This document shows, piece after piece, positions 15,330 to 16,639 of a stretch of 16,639 bases of DNA (within the stretch, counting starts at the first letter, position 1; each line of letters opens with the position of its first letter). A program made the translations under genes and the position numbers. The notes under the pieces are model-generated. The model had not been told where the DNA came from and made no database searches. It saw only the letters and a program-made list of their open reading frames with translations. The DNA is from Bryobacterales bacterium (GTDB taxonomy: Bacteria; Acidobacteriota; Terriglobia; Bryobacterales; Bryobacteraceae), in assembly GCA_016789785.1 (NCBI GenBank), contig JAEUQE010000208.1, positions 1 through 16,639 on the forward strand. Direction: 5' to 3'.

Positions 15330-16077
15330 GCGGGAGCCTCCGCACTTTCTCGCGAATGCGGAGAAGGCCGGTAAACGCCTTCCACGAATTCCCGGGGACC
15401 GACACCGGATCGAGCCCGCGGCTCAGGCCAAAGATGCGTGGGCGATGATGCACGCGCACAGGCAGAATGCGATATCCAAGCGCATGCGCGTAGATGGTGA
15501 CCTCGGCGTTGAGCAGAGTCGGCATGTCGGAACAATGGGCGAGACAGCGCATCAATGCGTCGCGGCGCGCCAGCCGGAAACCGAAATTGATATCGGGGCT
15601 TGGCACGGTGAACAGCATGCGCGCCAGCCGGTTGAACACTCTCGACGTGATGCGGCGCACCAGCGGGTCGTAACGCACGCGCTTCACTCCGAGCAGAAAG
15701 TCGAAGTCCTGCGCACCGTCAGCGAGGCGCCAGAATTCACTTGCGACGCATTGGCCATCGGAATCGGAGAAGAATACCCAGGGGCAACTTGCGCGCTGAT
15801 AGAGGTTGCGCGCAGCCGCGGCAAATCCCTCGCGCCGGTCCTTGTACACCACGTTGAGAAACGGCCAGCGTTCGTTCAGCGAGCGCAGCAGATCTTTGGT
15901 GCCGTCGCGGCTGCCCCCTTCTTCGATGAGGAACTCGGAGCCTTCGGGCAGGTGCCGGTAGACCACCTCCACCAATTCCGCCAGGACGCTCTCAATCCCT
16001 TCCACTTCGTCGCAGACGGGCAACAGGATCGAAACAGGCTCAGGGAAACCGCGCACCAAGGTACGTGCGGCAGTCAT
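15322..16077 (-). CDS. Family 2 glycosyltransferase, DPM1-like
   Basis: 251 residues from ATG 16077, whose A is shared with the upstream TGA (TGATG junction); a longer reading frame to 16236 exists but lies inside the HIT gene and lacks family sequence. The GT-A fold begins at once: PVSILLPVCDEVEGIESVLAEL (14-35), FLIEEGGSRDGTKDLL (49-64; most relatives have DDGSxDGT), then VFFSDSDGQ (101-109) containing the DxD-type metal site D105-x-D107. NFGFRLARRDAL and a basic C-terminus follow; no membrane helix is evident. Soluble enzymes of this type commonly make polyprenyl-phosphate-mannose or -glucose from a nucleotide sugar. The next gene overlaps by 8 bases and encodes a polytopic GT-C-like protein, the expected consumer of such a donor. 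Sugar specificity cannot be told. Confidence 0.9.
   Translation of the reverse strand: MTAARTLVRGFPEPVSILLPVCDEVEGIESVLAELVEVVYRHLPEGSEFLIEEGGSRDGTKDLLRSLNERWPFLNVVYKDRREGFAAAARNLYQRASCPWVFFSDSDGQCVASEFWRLADGAQDFDFLLGVKRVRYDPLVRRITSRVFNRLARMLFTVPSPDINFGFRLARRDALMRCLAHCSDMPTLLNAEVTIYAHALGYRILPVRVHHRPRIFGLSRGLDPVSVPGNSWKAFTGLLRIREKVRRLPRG
15337..15341 (-). promoter_or_regulatory. Shine-Dalgarno GGAGG deciding a GTG start
   Basis: The minus strand reads GGAGG seven bases before GTG 15329, inside the last codons of the GT2 gene. It fixes the start of the polytopic TPR protein at a GTG, producing an 8-base overlap with the GT2 gene and probable translational coupling. Confidence 0.75.
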
Positions 16078-16559
16078 CACACCCCCGCAAAGGCCCGGGA
16101 AAGACGATCGTAAGTGGTTTCCAGATCCTCCGGCAGCACGCGTGTCTCGCCCACCGCAGTCATGAAGTTGACATCTCCCGGCCAACGCGGCAATACGTGC
16201 ATATGCAGATGTCCCGCAATGCCCGCGCCTGCACACTCGCCCAGGTTCATTCCGGCATTGAGGCCTTTGGGCTTATACACGCTACGCAGGTGGCGCGAAC
16301 AATCCGCCGTGAGCTTCATCAGTTCCTGGAGAGTCTCGCTTGACGCTTCTTCCAACGTAGCGACATGCGCGTAAGGGACTACAAGCAGATGTCCACTCGT
16401 GTAGGGAAAGAGGTTGAGAATAACGAAGCAATATGTGCCGCGGTGCACAATCAATGCCGCGCGATCCTCCTGTTGAGGTTTCGCGCAGAACACGCAGCCC
16501 TCAGGCTCTTCGGCTTTGCTCACGTACCGGTATCGCCATGGGCTCCAAAGATGATCCAT
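16077..16559 (-). CDS. HIT-family nucleotide hydrolase or phosphorylase
   Basis: 160 residues. The histidine triad HLHMHVLP (H117, H119, H121) is intact, and the N-terminus MDHLWSPWRYRYV followed by CVFC (C22, C25) matches the zinc-bearing HIT subgroup often named AP4A phosphorylase or HIT family hydrolase; NLFPYTSGHLLVVPYAH (49-65) is the conserved core helix-strand segment. These enzymes cleave nucleotides linked to a second phosphate-bound group through a histidine-nucleotide intermediate. Its stop overlaps the GT2 start by one base, so it is co-translated with a glycosyltransferase, hinting at nucleotide-sugar or dinucleotide turnover, but HIT genes are also plain housekeeping genes. ATG 16559 is 12 bases after the stop of a preceding gene, with GGGG just upstream. 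Confidence 0.92.
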   Translation of the reverse strand: MDHLWSPWRYRYVSKAEEPEGCVFCAKPQQEDRAALIVHRGTYCFVILNLFPYTSGHLLVVPYAHVATLEEASSETLQELMKLTADCSRHLRSVYKPKGLNAGMNLGECAGAGIAGHLHMHVLPRWPGDVNFMTAVGETRVLPEDLETTYDRLSRAFAGV

Positions 16560-16571
16560 ATCCCCGGCGTC

Positions 16572-16637
16572 TCAGGCAGTGGTGCCTTCGGCGTCACCGG
16601 CGCCTGCCTTCTGGTTGTTCACCAGATCCTTCAATTC
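16572..16637 (-). CDS. C-terminal end of an unidentified gene (partial)
   Basis: Reading leftward from the window edge, one frame is open for 21 codons and ends at TGA 16574-16572: ELKDLVNNQKAGAGDAEGTTA. Its GC-rich third positions and 12-base spacing to the HIT start suggest a real gene tail in the same operon; the other two frames close early. The charged, Ala/Gly-rich tail gives no family. It begins outside the window. Confidence 0.45.
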   Translation of the reverse strand, partial: ELKDLVNNQKAGAGDAEGTTA

Positions 16638-16639
16638 CT

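Noticed and set aside
16078..16236. N-terminal 53-residue extension of the GT2 protein
   Set aside because: It lies wholly inside the HIT gene, is Cys/Gly/Arg-rich, and the ATG at 16077 in a TGATG junction precedes the conserved GT2 start.

Overview
The window is dense, GC-rich bacterial chromosome with almost no non-coding DNA: no gap exceeds 100 bases, and there is no tRNA, rRNA, CRISPR array or insertion sequence that I can see. The gene content points to an Acidobacteriota soil bacterium of the Bryobacterales/Solibacter type. This rests on a secreted DUF1592-type cytochrome coupled to a Tat-exported DUF1552 protein, a secreted DUF1080 protein, a stand-alone Uma2 nuclease-fold protein, and a membrane serine/threonine kinase with a C-terminal kinase domain. 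The taxonomic call is inference from gene families, not from a marker gene.

Left part (1-6700, mostly + strand): a multi-domain haem c protein (DUF1587/1595/1592/1588/1585) is followed one base later by a DUF1552 Tat substrate, then by an Uma2 protein. Facing them is a fumarylacetoacetate-hydrolase-fold protein that unexpectedly carries a Tat-like signal. Divergent from it is a tightly packed trio: secreted DUF1080 (3-keto-glycoside hydrolase family), DUF2490 predicted outer-membrane barrel, and DUF952. Most of these proteins appear exported, suggesting an envelope-located oxidative or catabolic module.

Middle (6686-9661): a MerT-like membrane protein without any other mer gene, an MFS transporter of the anion:cation symporter (hexuronate-like) family, and a divergent LacI-family regulator whose start codon is only 31 bases from that of the transporter. 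The regulator and transporter look like one sugar-responsive unit. The LacI gene ends in a strong 12-bp hairpin whose other arm is the end of the convergent kinase gene.

Right part (9693-16639, all - strand): a probable operon read right to left. It starts with the tail of an unidentified gene, then a HIT-family hydrolase, a DPM1-like GT2 glycosyltransferase, a 789-residue polytopic protein with C-terminal TPRs (TMTC/GT-C-like layout), an FkbM methyltransferase and a PDZ-7TM-zinc-ribbon serine/threonine kinase. Junctions are overlapping or very short through FkbM, with a 46-base gap before the kinase. I read this as a candidate lipid-linked sugar transfer and methylation system with its own kinase. 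It is the most interesting part of the window, but its substrate cannot be read from the sequence.
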